Of a stretch of 64,000 nucleotides of DNA, positions 33,303-46,012 are shown one piece after another. Each line of letters starts with the position of its first letter. Within the stretch, counting starts at the first letter, position 1. A model generated the notes under the pieces. It made no database searches. It saw nothing but the letters and a program-made list of their open reading frames with translations, and was not told the DNA's origin. Origin of the DNA: Laetiporus sulphureus 93-53 (lineage: Eukaryota; Basidiomycota; Agaricomycetes; Polyporales; Laetiporaceae). Location of the stretch: NCBI RefSeq assembly GCF_001632365.1, contig NW_024468537.1, forward strand, positions 307,371 through 371,370, written 5' to 3'. Made by a program: the position numbers and the translations under genes.

Positions 33303-35315
33303 ATGTGGTGTGCGATTCCGTCCATATTTGCTGTGCTGCTCGGGTTCGTAACTTCCAGTTTTGAGCTACCGGTACTTCCTGTCTCGCAGGATATTCTATC
33401 CCTGCCCTCAATCGCGAGAAAAGATGCAAAGGTGCTCATCCTTGGCGGCGGCGTCTCTGGTGTTGTGGCCGCACGCACACTACATGAGCAAGGAATCTCC
33501 GACTTTCTCGTAGTGGAAGCGCGTCACGAACTTGGGGGCCGACTGATGAGTCATAGCTTTGGCTCACCCGGCCGTCGATATACAGTAGAACTCGGTGCCA
33601 ACTGGGTGCAAGGAACGCAAAGCGGATATGGACCCGAGAATCCCATATGGAGTCTTGCGAAGAAGCACAACGTCAGCACACGCCCAAGCCACTATGTCAC
33701 AAGTCTCAGTGCGTCATCGCCAATGTTTACTATAATTGACATCCAGCTGAAGTTATTCTGGAAGCCACATACGATGACACTGGTGCTGTGGACTACCTTG
33801 ATGTGTTTGACGATGCCGTAGGGAGTTTCGAGCGCCTCGTGGCATCCGCAGGTATGTCTGACGAGCCTCTCTCCGCGGGGCGTGCGTTCACGAGGCCCTG
33901 ATAGGTAGCCGGGTTCCGAAAAGGCTGGTGGACATGACCGCTCGCAGCGGCTATTCGCTGACAGGTGCCATACCTATCTCCCGCCACGCGATGGCGTCCG
34001 AGTACTATCAATTTGACTGGGAGTTCGGCACTACGCCGGAGGAGAATTCCTGGCTAGCCTCATCCTGGGTGCATCTCTTCGCATAACCCGATATCTCCTT
34101 GCTTGTGATGACTTGACGATGAGTCCACCGGCCGGGAGGTCGGCTCCCGAGTTTTACCACGTTGCTGATGTTCCTGGATAGGCGCACAACTACACGTTCA
34201 GCCCAGACTCGGGAGGGTTTTCTGACGACAACCTCTTCTCCATCGATGAGCGCGGATTCAAGGCATTGATACAATCGGAGGCTGACGCATTCATCAAACT
34301 GAACCAGCTTCGCCTGAACTCGACAGTGAAGGTGATATCCTCGTCCAAGAGAGGAGTAACGGTCACTCTCGTCGACGGAACAATATTGAAAGCGGACTAC
34401 GCATTGTGTACGTTCAGTCTGGGAGTACTCCAGCATGGAGATGTGGCCTTCGAACCTGCCCTGCCTGCTTGGAAGCAAGAAGCAATATACAGCATGACAA
34501 TGGTGACGTCCGCCCGAGGAATCTCCTTCATCATAGCAGGCACTGAACCCTTGGTGCGTGCAGGGCACCTATACGAAGATCTTCTTGCAGTTCCAGGAGA
34601 AGTTTTGGTTCGACACCGAGGTGCGTCAATAAGTCCGGGTTGGTTCACCAAGTCCGATCGCGATGATTATGCACTCATCCGCAGATGGCACTGTATGCCG
34701 ATTATGAACGCGGTCGGTACCCAATCTGGCAGAGTCTCGATCATCCGGACTTTCTTCTCGGCTCTGGGATCATATTCGTAACAGTAACAGTAGGCTGCGT
34801 TAACCAGCTGACACTGACGCTTCGCGGGCTGAACCATTGTCTATCATTCAGGGCGAGTACTCAAAGCGCATCGAGTCGTTGCCGGACTCGCAGGTGCAAG
34901 AGGAGGTGCTTTCTGTTCTGAGATCGATGTTCCCTGACCGAGACGTGCCTGAGCCGTTGGACTTCTACTTCCAGCGGTGGCACAGCGACCCACTGTTCCG
35001 TGGAGCGTACTCCAGTTGGCCTGCGTCCTTCCTCAGCGAGCACCAGGGTAACCTGCGTGCGAATGTCGACGAGAGGTTGTGGTTTGCTGGTGAGGCAACT
35101 AGCAGGAAGTACTTCGGTGAGCATCGCTGGAAGTTGTCTTGCAACCCGTGCAGGTTGCCCATCGTTAATCATATCACCTAGGTTTTCTCCATGGTGCATA
35201 TGCTGAAGGACTGGACATGGGACATACTCTGGCAGAATGCATCAAGGGTGGAGGTTGCCTTGGACTGGAGCACATTGAGCACGTCCAGAATGCGAGACCC
35301 TATGTCGACGCGTGA
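33303..35315 (+). CDS. FAD-dependent polyamine oxidase / flavin amine oxidase, secreted
   Basis: Eight exons (33303-33702, 33747-33851, 33905-34068, 34182-34502, 34564-34620, 34685-34789, 34852-35116, 35182-35315) join without a stop into a 516-residue protein. A hydrophobic leader (residues 1-20) suggests secretion. The FAD-binding GGGVSG (48-53) and GGRL (78-81) are intact. Further conserved segments are ELGANWVQG, the substrate-domain LVDMTARSGYSL and EYYQFDWE, a C-terminal LWFAGEATSRKYFGFLHGAYAEG that contacts FAD, and MGHTLAEC. Family knowledge: such enzymes oxidise spermine or spermidine, releasing H2O2. Length and exon order agree with basidiomycete homologues. It appears functional, with a TATA box 74 bp upstream. 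Confidence 0.9.
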
Positions 35316-35718
35316 GAGTGCAATGTCTATTACCTGCCAGACTTTCATGCCTAAGCTTGTACAATTGTAACTGTAGCATTTCCACATCCTTGAGGTACCA
35401 GCTTGGCCAACTTTGTTGCGGCTGTTCATCGACATCTCTCTAGACCGGGAGCGGCATTGTTATTTTAGACGCCTTGCGAAGCAACTTGCTTTGACAGCTG
35501 CCTTACTTAAGGCATGCTTGGACTTCGTAGATCAACCTGTGCTACAATTTTCGTCTCAACCACTTCCCACCCCTACATCGAGGTAAGCACTTTATGTTAT
35601 AATATAAAGATTCCCTTCATCTGTCTCAGACTCTCATCCTGACAAGCATTGAATTTTCGCTCTCCTGCATAGTCGATCGTATAACGTCGCAACCTCTTCT
35701 CACAATCAGCACCTCGTT

Positions 35719-36444
35719 GATGCGCCCAAAAGATTACCTTGCCAACTTTGGACTATTATTCGGCTTGGGAGACTTTACGCTTGAGTTGCGACTCACATGC
35801 ATTGCGAGGCGGACATCCACCAATCTCACCGGGAAAACTGTGTCCATTCAATGTGTCAGGATACCCGCAGACGGTTCTCCACCTCACTTGCTCATTCTCC
35901 ATACGATTGGCACCGGCAGAGTGCCAGCGCCAGACTGGTTCCTCGGTCACATCCCGGATGTGAGGCGCTATTGGCCAACGCCAAATGCATGGTCATTCCG
36001 CGACCACTGCCGCAGACTCCAGAGTCGTCGCAGGCGAACAGGTTGCGGGAGTCGATGGCGTATATTATGCGTTCACTAGCTTCGCGCTCGATGACCTCCC
36101 TCGCTCCGCGTCGTTCCCCAGCGCCTGTGGGGACGCGTTCACCGCCAAGGTCTCTGGACCCTCGGAACCCATGTCACGGGATGGCGGTTGGGTGGACTAT
36201 CTCGATGTATAGGAGGACCTTGGAGTCGTACGCGTTCCGGCGCTGGATGAAACTTGGCCTTTTCGACGAGAACGGCGAGACCATTCGCAGGCCGCCTGGA
36301 TGCCCTGAACGTCCTGAACGTCCTTCCTGGTTGATCAGTGCTGCATTCTGGTTGATAATTGCCACTGTCCTATACTATCACCTCCGGGAGGATTTGACAT
36401 TCTTTGCCAACTCGGAACGGGGGTTTAAGGAGGAGAAGATATAG
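35719..36444 (+). pseudogene. Hypothetical basidiomycete protein, frame uncertain
   Basis: The first part, beginning MRPKDYLANFG, reads well (IPADGSPPHLLI, DWFLGHIPDVRRYWP, AWSFRDHC) up to about 36,010. After that a neighbouring frame reads better (YYAFTSFALDD, SACGDAFTAKVSGPSEP, GGWVDYLD). A third frame ends with a single membrane helix (WLISAAFWLIIATVLYYHL) and a charged tail. Either an intron of unusual borders or a frameshift joins the first two. I know this type of sequence only as an unnamed hypothetical family. Function is unknown. The next 800 bp (36,450-37,250) shows no coding signal. Confidence 0.35.
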
Positions 36445-37253
36445 TGACCAATGCAGTTGTTATTAACGTTAATATTAGAAGTGTAGAAAAGAGGTGCTTT
36501 GGTAGTGGCCTTTGATACCGTGATAGCAAGACTCAGAGGAAACGTACGCATGCACATAGAGAGGATCCAGATTAACGTTTCTCGTAAGGGTCGGCTCTGA
36601 TCACATGGCATTATATTGCATTAATAGCGCATGCAATATAGCGGGCCCTTCAGTCACGAACCAAGGCCATCTGACCCCGGTGCCATGTGCCATTGAAAGA
36701 GTCGGACCTGTGCGCGGTGATCTTGAACGACTGCCTAGTTCAGATATCTGGAATGTTTTCAAATCCTGCAGCTTCCGCGGCGTTGAATCAAGGTCAGCGC
36801 GTAACATCAATGAATGGAACGCCGTCATACGTAGATGGTTAGCTCACCTGCAGATCACGGATTTGAGTGCATAACTACTAGTGCATCTCACAACGATCTT
36901 GACGGCCTTTTAGGTACAAACTCTGCACAAGACAATAATTCTGATACTCGGATCCTCTGGGCCTATTCTCCGGGCAGCAGAGATGCACTGCAATGGCGTT
37001 CAAAATCGTAATATCATTGCAGCCGTACTCAAGTGGTATACGTAGCTCATGCAGTCTAGCGTAGTACGCGCAGACATAACAACAAAGCAGTACAGTAGTT
37101 ATTATGCGAAACAAAAAAGTGAGATGCACGATGTTGGTCCAATGCGAGATGTGAGGAATCAGTATGCAGCTGTGTGGTGATACATCAGGAATGGAGCGAC
37201 GGGGACCGTCGCGCCTCTATGAAAAGGGGGCGTGCAGGAGGCAGGCGCGCGGT

Positions 37254-39160
37254 TCACGCTTTCCATGTGCCCTTCTGCTTCGTGACTATCATCCGTGCGG
37301 TGGCCAAGCATGCCGTTCCTGCGAGGATGACGACCTGTTGATCAACGATGTCAGCATCGCTTTCGTACGCCGAGGCCAGAAAAGGGGTAGGCGGACGGAA
37401 GGGGTGGAGTCAGGCTAGGCACCGGTGGATACGGGAAGAAACGGAGATCTTGGCGATGAATAGGAATACGCACCCCACTGAAGATGATCGGCTTCGCCCA
37501 GGCATCGTGAGATCCGAGGAGCGCACCGTCGATTGGTGTGCCTGTGAGCAACGCAAGGGCGCTGAAGCAGTATCCAAAGCCTATGCGGACACTATTACAA
37601 GAATAGAACGTCAACTGCTTGGTCGCCTTAGCGGAGAACGAAGGACAACATACCCAATCTCTTCTGGGTGCTTCGCCATCGATGCAAACGTTGGTGGGAG
37701 GAGGGATATGACTGCATATATGCACCATTAAACTCACAATCGCAATCCAGCCAGGATCAAAAAAACACTTACACCCTCCGGAGAACGCGCCGTAGAGGAT
37801 GGAGAATACAATTACGCCGCCGGGTGTCGTCGCGCCGAACATCACCCACAAAAGTCCGCCGATGATGAGCGAGACGGGCGTAAGCGTGTTGAACGCGCCG
37901 AAGCGGTCTGACAGAGCGTTCGGGACCGTTCGCCCTATGATGGACGCTGCGTTCAGGATAGAGATCTGCGAGAGCGGTCTAAGCTTTGAAAGACGATCAG
38001 AAATGGCGATGAAAACACACGCTGTAAAAGGCCAAGTTCTTCGAAAGTCCGTGCGCGTTGACGAACAGCTGAAGGTAGAAATCTACACGAACGTGCCCAT
38101 GTCAGTTATAGCGGTTTTCATGAAACGATCAACGGAAAGACGTACACGGCAAGAACACACCCCACAATCCCAAGAAAGCGCCAATGTTCGCAATGATGTA
38201 CGGTGGATCTGTCAGCACAGAGGAGATCTTCGGCTTATGGTCAGGTTCCGGGAGGCCCAAGCGTTTCCTGTCTCTCCGGCTCGGCAGACGTGTAGTCAGC
38301 GCGAAGTTCGCAATGACGAGCAGGCCGAGCGTCATGAAAGCTGCAGCGCGCACGCCCCATGCGAAGCCGACGCCGTTGTTGAATAGTTGATTGAGCATGA
38401 TCGGATAGATGATACCACCGACGGAGGAGCCCGTCAGCACGAGACCCATGGCAAACGAGCGGCGCCGGCGCCAGTGGTGTGACTGAGCGGAGAGGGCGGG
38501 GACTAGAAGGCATCCTGCGCCGAGGCCGATGCCAATGCCTTGTGCGAGGATGAGCTCGTAATAGTGTGTCACGTCCGCGAGGGAGAGCATCATCATGCTG
38601 TTGGGAGACTGAGCGATCGAGATTGGGTGATATTGGTGACGAAATACGCACCAGAAAACAAGGAGAAGCGAGCCAAAGGCGATGAGATGGTGGAAGTAGC
38701 CCATGTCGAAGAGCTTCCCTGCTGGAAGACCCATGGTAAACAGGAAGAACAACTGTGGCACAAAAGTCAGAACGATTTAGACAGAGCAGGATGATGCTAC
38801 AATCGCACCATCAGTGAACCAATCCAACTGATGTTCGAGGAGGTTTCTGTGCTGTGCTGGACATAGTAGTCTTCAAAAACTCCGAACGAGCTCGCGAACC
38901 CGAAAGTACAAAATGACACGAGCCACCTAGCGGCGGAGATCAGCAATCGTTCATCCTTGCTTCTTCATCGCGCACGCATATACTCACCCGCCCACGATAG
39001 ACATCCATGCCTGAAATCCTCCATCGGGTATGACGATCTGGTTAGCTGGAGGTGCGGATTTCTCGACATCAACCACAGGCGTCGGAGACTGGGTGTCGTT
39101 CTCCTGCGACTGCTCGCGATGAGAAGCCTTTTCTTCGAAGGTGATTTGTTCGTCGGGCAT
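37254..39160 (-). CDS. MFS transporter, monocarboxylate (MCT) type
   Basis: The start is MPDEQITFEEK at 39,160, and the stop follows QKGTWKA at 37,254. A polar N-terminus of about 55 residues leads to the MCT signature DGGFQAWMSIVGG. Membrane helices follow (LVSFCTFGFASSFGVFEDYY; LFFLFTMGLPAGKLFD; GIGIGLGAGCLLVPALS), then QSHHWRRRRSFAMGLVLTG, a cytosolic loop with SRRDRKRLG, and a C-terminal half with ILNAASIIGRTVPNALSDRFG, WVMFGATTPGGVI and VVILAGTACLATARM. Several 50-70 bp introns are needed and all have usable GT-AG borders. Family knowledge: fungal members import monocarboxylates or related small acids, often at the plasma membrane; the substrate here is unknown. It appears intact. Confidence 0.8.
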
Positions 39161-39233
39161 TTTGGTCGAGGGTGCATACACGACGTGCGGGGACAACGAC
39201 AGGAAAGGCGCATGCCGCACGAAGACTCGGAAT

Positions 39234-39241
39234 TATATATA
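39234..39241 (-). promoter_or_regulatory. TATA-like element of the MFS gene
   Basis: An alternating TATATATA block lies about 75 bp upstream of the start codon on the minus strand. Confidence 0.45.
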
Positions 39242-39249
39242 ACGATCAT

Positions 39250-41640
39250 TTCCACGCGGGTTCGGTGGGGGAGATTGACAACCGAACCCCGTCTGTTCGC
39301 ATCCTCCATGGGCGTCATCAATAGAAGCCCGACTTCTCCGGCCGCATGACCGAGCATGTCCCTAGACGCCCCAGTTATGGCAACCACCTCGGTCAAGGCC
39401 TCGGTCACCGAGGCTCATCCCCGCACAAATGCGGATGATCCGCAGCCGCCGCAATATGTCGCCACTGCATGTTCGTATGGTACCGGTGATAGCCCGAGGG
39501 CAAGTACGCCTGGCGCGCAACGCAGGTATCAGTACTCTTTAAGTTACTTCCAAAGACAAGGAGGAGAGCGACAAACAGAAACTGTTAATGGACTACTGAA
39601 AATACTGGGACGCACGACAACTCAGGCCGCAACGTTCGGTGGCCGATTGTTAGCTAAGTGGCAACATTGCCAACACCGCAGGAAGAACTGATCTGATCGG
39701 CGATTCATGAGATGAATCTGATGCGCCTGCAACCGGCATCTTGCGTCGGTAACTTTGCAAAGACAAAGCTTGACCGGTGGCCTGGACCAGTTGGCAAAAG
39801 TGATATAAATAGAGCCCTGATGCGTACAATATGCTGGACAAGGCTCGTAAACGAGCTACGAATAAACTCAGTGCTTGGTCCATGTACGGGGCATAGAGAA
39901 AAGCCGAGAGTCCACTCACCTAAATGCGGAATCAGGCCCCGAGGAGATAAACCGGCCCGCTTCATGACAGAACGCCTTCGCGTACGAAGCTCCGTCACAC
40001 TGCATGCCTCGGTAAACATACCTCCACCGTCACGAACGATCTTTCGAGTCTACGGGACTGCACCATTATCAGTGTCAGCCGTCCACGAAGAGGTACCAAT
40101 GTGCGATCCAGGGTAGATACCGCGGTCCAATGTGACGAATAGGGAGCACAGCATCACAACTTCGCAAATCTTGATTAAAGCGCATGGCACCGAAGAAGAA
40201 CGATATTATCGCATGTGCGTGCTATTGGGGTTGACACATCAGAAATCGGGAAAACGAGCGCTGCTCAGGGACCATACATACAATACATTAAGGGATTGGA
40301 CGGGCATGACTTGACAGAGATACAGCTCTAGAAGCCATCTATCTGAACAGCAGTGCACGCATAAACAAAGAGAAACGCAATGTTTGCCGGATATCCTGTG
40401 CAGCAAGGGAAAGGTGGCTAGAACAACGGAATGTGAAGATCGACGGTCGATAGGATCGTCGCAGAATATACTAGCGCTTCCGCTGCATGCACGCATAACC
40501 GTGCATACTTATGCGCTAGAACAGCATATGAGAAACATCTTTGAAGCCGACGGATCCAGTTTGACTATAAGGGATACATATCAGCAGCGTCTATCCAAGC
40601 ATCGTGCTCGCACCAGCACCCGTGACATGAAGAAGATGCACACGGATGGTCGACGAAGATCAGGCCATGACGAATCCGCCTTTGCAAAGCATATCGATAC
40701 AGGTTCTTGGCGATCAGGAGCACGAGCGCCTAAGAACATCAACTGGAGAGGCATCATATGCCTGACGAAGAGAACACAAACAGATCTCATTATGAGCTCC
40801 TATGACGAAGAATACCAATAGATCTGTGTACGTTCATGAAGATTGACATTGCGTCTATCACTCAACACATACAACTTCGCCAGGAACGCCTCCGGATAGT
40901 GTATTCGAGAGTCTGAAGGAGATACCTACCGGGAGAAAATATTTTCGCCACTCAAACTTGATATAGAGGCTGTCCGGACCGTGACACCGTTCCAACCAGA
41001 GATGGATACAAGTCTGTTGATAGCGAGCCTTTCATTGCAGTCGATGACTTCAGAGATGCGTGAATGCCATGTCGATCTAAAAGACCAGCCTAGGAATATC
41101 AAGACGTGTATCATCAGTCGTCTGAACGCCAGCTCGTGCCGTCAATGCACAAAGCGTCCGCTGCTTGCAGTTGCGAATGATTCGCGCATATCGCCACTGA
41201 GTCATGCAACTTTTTTTCGTAGATTTTGACGAGGTCTGCAGAGGCCGAACAGCAGATTTCACCTTGCATCAGTCGCATGCATAGAGGAGGAAACGAACAA
41301 GAGCGGTGTGACAAGGAGATGCATTTAGCGCCGTGCACGGATCATCCCGTATGAGCGCTTGTTGTGGGCTTGTTGTGGTCTGCGGGGTTAATATTGGCGG
41401 CGCCGATGAAGTATTCCATCATCCATGGCCCTGTACGACCTGCCAGGCAAGTGAGCTGGAATTGCAGTAAACTAAACGCCCTTTTTTTCTCTGGACTATC
41501 TGTATGGCGGCCCATGCGTTGAAAAATCTCGACTGAGGCCGCTCGTGTGCTTGCGGCATCAGGAAATGTGCTGTGCATAACGACGTACTTGAAAATCAGA
41601 CCCGAGAGCAGTACTATGACTCAACTTCCCCTCCCGATCC
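39250..41640. other. Intergenic segment without a recognised gene
   Basis: Only short, overlapping ORFs on both strands are present (the longest is about 145 codons, near 40,384-40,821), with no recognisable motif, intron pattern or biased composition. No repeat or RNA gene was noticed. Confidence 0.4.
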
Positions 41641-41642
41641 TC

Positions 41643-42692
41643 CTAGGATTGCATCACAGATTGGAAAGAGCCCGTCTTAGCCGGTCCCGTCGACTCAATG
41701 GTCGCAAGCAGGCGTTTGACCGACTCTTCTGGAGTCAAAGTTCTGAAGTCTGGCACGGTCTGTCGGAGTCTTGCCACCAGCCCCGCGATGATTTCCTTCG
41801 CTGCATCATCCCGTGTAGCTGTATGTTGCACGAGCCCCATTATTTAACAAACACGAGATGCAATGCGGCATGCTCACGATTATCCACCGCAATCGCGGAC
41901 ACGTCCACCACGCCAGGACTCAGAGTCACCACTGTGAAGCCCTCGTACTCGAGCAAGGCAGCGTACTTCATCGCGACCATCGCCTCCGCGGCTTTAGTCG
42001 TGCCATACGCTGCCACGCTGCTGACACGCATTTTCCACACGAAATCACGGTTGCCGCCTTCGCTGCCGATGATGACGACCTTCTTCATTGTGCCACGACG
42101 GAGGAGGGGCAGAAACGCATTCACGGAAGGAATGACGCCTAGTACGTTGACCTTGTACTGCAGACCGTTGTATAAGTTCTGCACTCAGAAGAACTGATGT
42201 GTCTTCATCCTCGCTACAGCACGCAGCTTGAGTTACTTATCATACGGATTTGATGATTTCACCTACTACTCCATTAGCCCTCGAAATAGATTTACGCCTT
42301 CCATGCGTGCAGCGTTATGGATGAGTACGTCAAAAGCTCCTCCACCAATCTGCGTCACCTGCTTGGCAACGGCCTGTCCATGGCGTCAATCGTCAGCTTT
42401 CTCTGGGCTGAGCAAGCCTGACATACCTCCAGAGCACGATGGTCGGCAACGTCTGCCTCAAATATATGCACATTTCCGGTTGGAAGCGTGGAAACAAGGT
42501 TATTCGTCAGATGCGTCGCTGTTGCCTTCTTCCTCACAATGGCGTATACGACATTGTCTCGATTGGACGACTGTAGAGTCGCTTCGATCAGCACAGCGAA
42601 GCTGACGGACCGCAAGTTTTCAGACATACTAGTTGATGGACCAGCTCGAGACCAATACCTCTAGAGGCACCGACCACAGCGTATGTCGATAT
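41643..42692 (-). pseudogene. Short-chain dehydrogenase/reductase, decayed
   Basis: The Rossmann start TYAVVGASRGIGLELVHQL is clear near 42,690, then VVYAIVRK, VHIFEADVAD, AFDVLIHNAARMEG, YKVNVLGV, VVIIGSEGG, the catalytic YGTTK and VTLSPGVVDV. Two defects are seen. Where ATG should start the protein, the codon is ATA, with no other methionine in reach. After FRGLME, two TAG codons and a frame change break the gene near 42,260. The end (TPEESVKRLLATIESTGPAKTG) is in frame again and stops at 41,643. Family knowledge: NAD(P)H-dependent oxidoreductases of broad substrate range. It is probably non-functional. Confidence 0.6.
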
Positions 42693-42699
42693 CGAGTTT

Positions 42700-43850
42700 C
42701 GCAACGAAGATTGACGCTTACAACTAACTGGCGGATTGCCTTACCCCTTCACGCCTGCGGCCATGAAAGTTAAATACTAGTAGGTATGCCTTGGCGGCAA
42801 CGGCAGTTCATGCCGCGTCATTGCTACGGCTGTAGGACCCACATCATCCTGAAAGTCGGTCGCACAGCGCCCATTGCTGACTTGTATGGACGACCGGCCG
42901 ACTAGACATAACGAGCAAATATGAATACTTAGGCTCTGCAACTTCGATCGCATATTGTGCACACGAGGTATTACAGACAACGTGCGATATAGGTCTCTGG
43001 TATCCCTGGGGTCGTTGCATCGAAGGACAAAAAGAGCCCGTCTCAGCCGCCATAGCGGCAAGTTTTATACGGGCAGCAGAGAGTATGAGGACTGGATCTG
43101 CAACGTCTCATTCGAGCAGGAGTCCGTTAAATTAAAGCTGGTGGCATCTGTATAACGGCAATATGATTGATACGGTTGCGTGAATGTTGCGGCCATTGGA
43201 CGTTGGACCCACATCAGTCGACGGATGCCCACATTAGTGCACGGCTGACCGTGCAGCGCCACGCACAAGCTGTAGAAGACGAAAAAGCTTTCGATTATTA
43301 CTATATCTCACTTCTTTGAAGCCCCTCAATACTAGAAATTAGCGACGCTCATGTTGGTCTTCTTCGCTTGATGTTCGGTCGGCGCTAGGCAGAGATCAGC
43401 CCATATGAGCTTTTTCATGCACTAAGGTAGACAAATAGGAGCATGATGTGTGAATGCATGCTAATGCATGAGGCCTGAGTGCTTCAAGACTGCCGAACGT
43501 TTGAATGTGACTCATGCTGACAGACTACGCCAGCACTGCCGATTTCAACGTGTGGGCAGTTCCAGGGGCTTTTCATTGCAAGGTCCAGCATGATAATCTT
43601 CATGATTTGTTTATATCTTGGTAAGTTTTCACATTTTCAGAGCGTAAACTATAGCATTTGTGAATAAGATCTAATAAGAGCTCGAGCAGAGATGGCCGAG
43701 CGCGACGCGACACGACGGACCCCCGTTCATCACGTGATCGCGTTCCCCGCTGTGGCAACGGAGGTGACACGACTTCCTTCGCTTTTGCAACTTTCACACT
43801 CCTCTGCTGCCAGAAGTGCCGCAGACCAGCTCACCACACGAACTCATCAT
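42700..43850. other. Intergenic segment
   Basis: No coding exon, repeat or RNA gene was recognised between the dehydrogenase remnant and ERG27. The last 150 bp probably holds the ERG27 promoter and leader. Confidence 0.4.
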
Positions 43851-43851
43851 C

Positions 43852-45497
43852 ATGCACGAACAGCAGCTTCCCCTGCGTCCAATCGTCGTTGTGACCGGTT
43901 CGAATGGGTATGTCCAGCTGCCCCTTGCACGAGTTCTCGCTTTATTTACGTGCAAGGTACCCAGAGGTGTGGGATTTGGGATCTGTCACCGTCTCCTGTG
44001 CCAACTCGCGCAACGGAATCCACCAGACGCAGAACCACGATTCACCTCCCTTCTCCCTCCCGATGTCCAGCCTGGACGTCAGTTCGACGTGGACCACAGC
44101 GAAGTAGGCATGACTCTTGTCATGGCATGTCGAAGTGCTCTGCGGGCCCAGCGTGCAAAGATGCAGTTGGAGGAACTCTTGGAAGCTTTCGTTGAAAAAA
44201 TACCGAGAGGCACAAAGGAGTACGGATACGCACTCAGATACATGGAGAACGTGCGCATAGATATATGTCAAGTGGACCTGAGCGACGTTGGGAGTGTTCT
44301 GCGGTGTGGGAGAGAGATTACACGGAGGTACGTGCCTATGTTTTATTTATACGGGTTTGTCTCACGTTGTAGTTGCTGCTGCACGGCGCACGACAGTTAT
44401 CCGTACGTCTCACACCTAATTTGTAACGCAGGCCTGGCGACCTACAGTCATCTAGACTTCGGTGTATTCTTTCGGCAGGCGTTTGCCTCACCGACCGCCG
44501 CTGTGCGGAATCCAGCCTTTAATATTCAGAAAGCGGGCGTGCTCAGCAAGGATAACCTGGGTTACGTTTGGCAGTGTAACGTTTTCGGCCATTACGTGCT
44601 CGTGAGTTTATCATTTGCCAGATGATCTGCTATGCTGCTCTGACGATAATGCAGTAGAAGTTTGGCTGATTTTATCTTTTCTAGTTTCGTAGCCTGCAAT
44701 CCGCACTTTCTGCGTATGCTCTCCATTGTCCATCACGATCACAATCACAATCGCCCGCGCGTGTTGTCTGGCTATCGTCCGTCGATGCGCTGCCAACATA
44801 CGACCCCATCTCTGATTGGCAGCTGACGAAAACGGACAAGTCGTATCAAGCATCCAAGGCTCAAATAGACTACATGGTAATGGAGCTTGCACAAAAATCG
44901 AATCTGATGTCGCAGGCTACAAGGCAAGATTGTGGGACGGCTCAGGGAAAGATTGATCACTTGCTTGTGTCGCCGGGTATTACCTCGACGAAAGTTGCGG
45001 CAGACTTGTTGAGGCCAAAAATTCTGGAGTATTGCATGCTGGCATTCTTTTATTTTGTGCGTTTAGTTTTCCTCATCCTGCGCGGCTTTTCTGAACGATG
45101 CATGCAGTGCCGCTTACTTGGCTCACCTCACCTTCTGTTCTCCACCTACAAAGCTGCCATTGCCGCGTCGTACGCCGCGCTCACGCCTTCGACGAGTATA
45201 CCCGCCTTCACCTCCTTCGACGAACAAGCCAATATCGACGGCAACATTTCCTATGCCGATGTCGCAAACACGGCTATGGATGCACGAGCGTATCCGAAGT
45301 TCAGCGCCATGAGCGACCGCTGGGGACATGAGCATGTTGGCATTGTACCCGTCGTGCGGTGGGAGAAGCACCCAGACGAAGGTCGTGCGGCGTTGGAGAG
45401 ATGTGAAAGGCTGTATAAGGCCTTCGTAAAGGCTGAGGGTGTCGAGGGGAAGGCAGAGAATGGGCACGCGGACAATTCTGGAGAGAAAAGGGCGTGA
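43852..45497 (+). CDS. ERG27: 3-ketosteroid reductase (sterol C-4 demethylation complex)
   Basis: Five exons (43852-43907, 43965-44327, 44397-44601, 44685-45056, 45108-45497) give 461 residues. The NADPH-binding VVVTGSNGGVGFGICHRLL is rebuilt exactly by intron 1. Next come HLICNAGLATY, LGYVWQCNVFGHY and WLSSVDALPTYDP; the catalytic motif SYQASK; LLVSPGITSTK; and a membrane-associated stretch near EYCMLAFFYF. Family knowledge: Erg27 reduces the 3-keto group after C-4 demethylation in ergosterol synthesis on the ER membrane, partnering with Erg25, Erg26 and Erg28. Length is somewhat above that of yeast (about 350), because of loops common in basidiomycetes. The last intron is 51 bp, a multiple of three and free of stops. 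It appears functional. Confidence 0.85.
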
Positions 45498-46012
45498 TGT
45501 GCGGTGGGCACTAGGGGATCGGAATGCTCTGTTCTTGGTCTGCGCTTCAAGCGTATGTTTCCTCCCACAATTGACCTTGGTACTGTGATGCACGCCAGTA
45601 TAAACAATCTTGAACAGACTTTAGTTGCATATTTCGTAGCACGTATCTGTGTATACCTCACTTACTTCGTGGATTGCTTTGAACCCGCATATACAAAGTA
45701 TGAATTTGCTGCACACGATGGATGATGCATTGATGTCGCTCGGCTAAATCACACTCGACTCGCTCGCCGTCATCTGCGCTTCAAGTCCCGGGGGCGCATG
45801 TGGCCCGCTACAACATTTCCGTCTCGTACGCGTACCATCACTCCCTTCACTCCCGTGGTCACTCCAGTCTCGTCTCCCACTCAACATTGAAGTCGCACGT
45901 CAGACTCGAAGCTCGAGAACTCGAAGAATCAAACAGCCCTCCTATCATTTGTGACCTGCCTTGCTGCTGCACGAAATTCTCTTCTGAGCGAGCCCTGTTC
46001 CTCACTACCACA

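Noticed and set aside
35797..36444. A 215-codon single-frame gene
   Set aside because: The better protein-like segments lie in two other frames; only the last 80 codons with the membrane helix look plausible in this frame.
37799..38386. A 195-codon plus-strand ORF
   Set aside because: It is antisense to the MFS transporter exons, which show clear membrane segments and family motifs.
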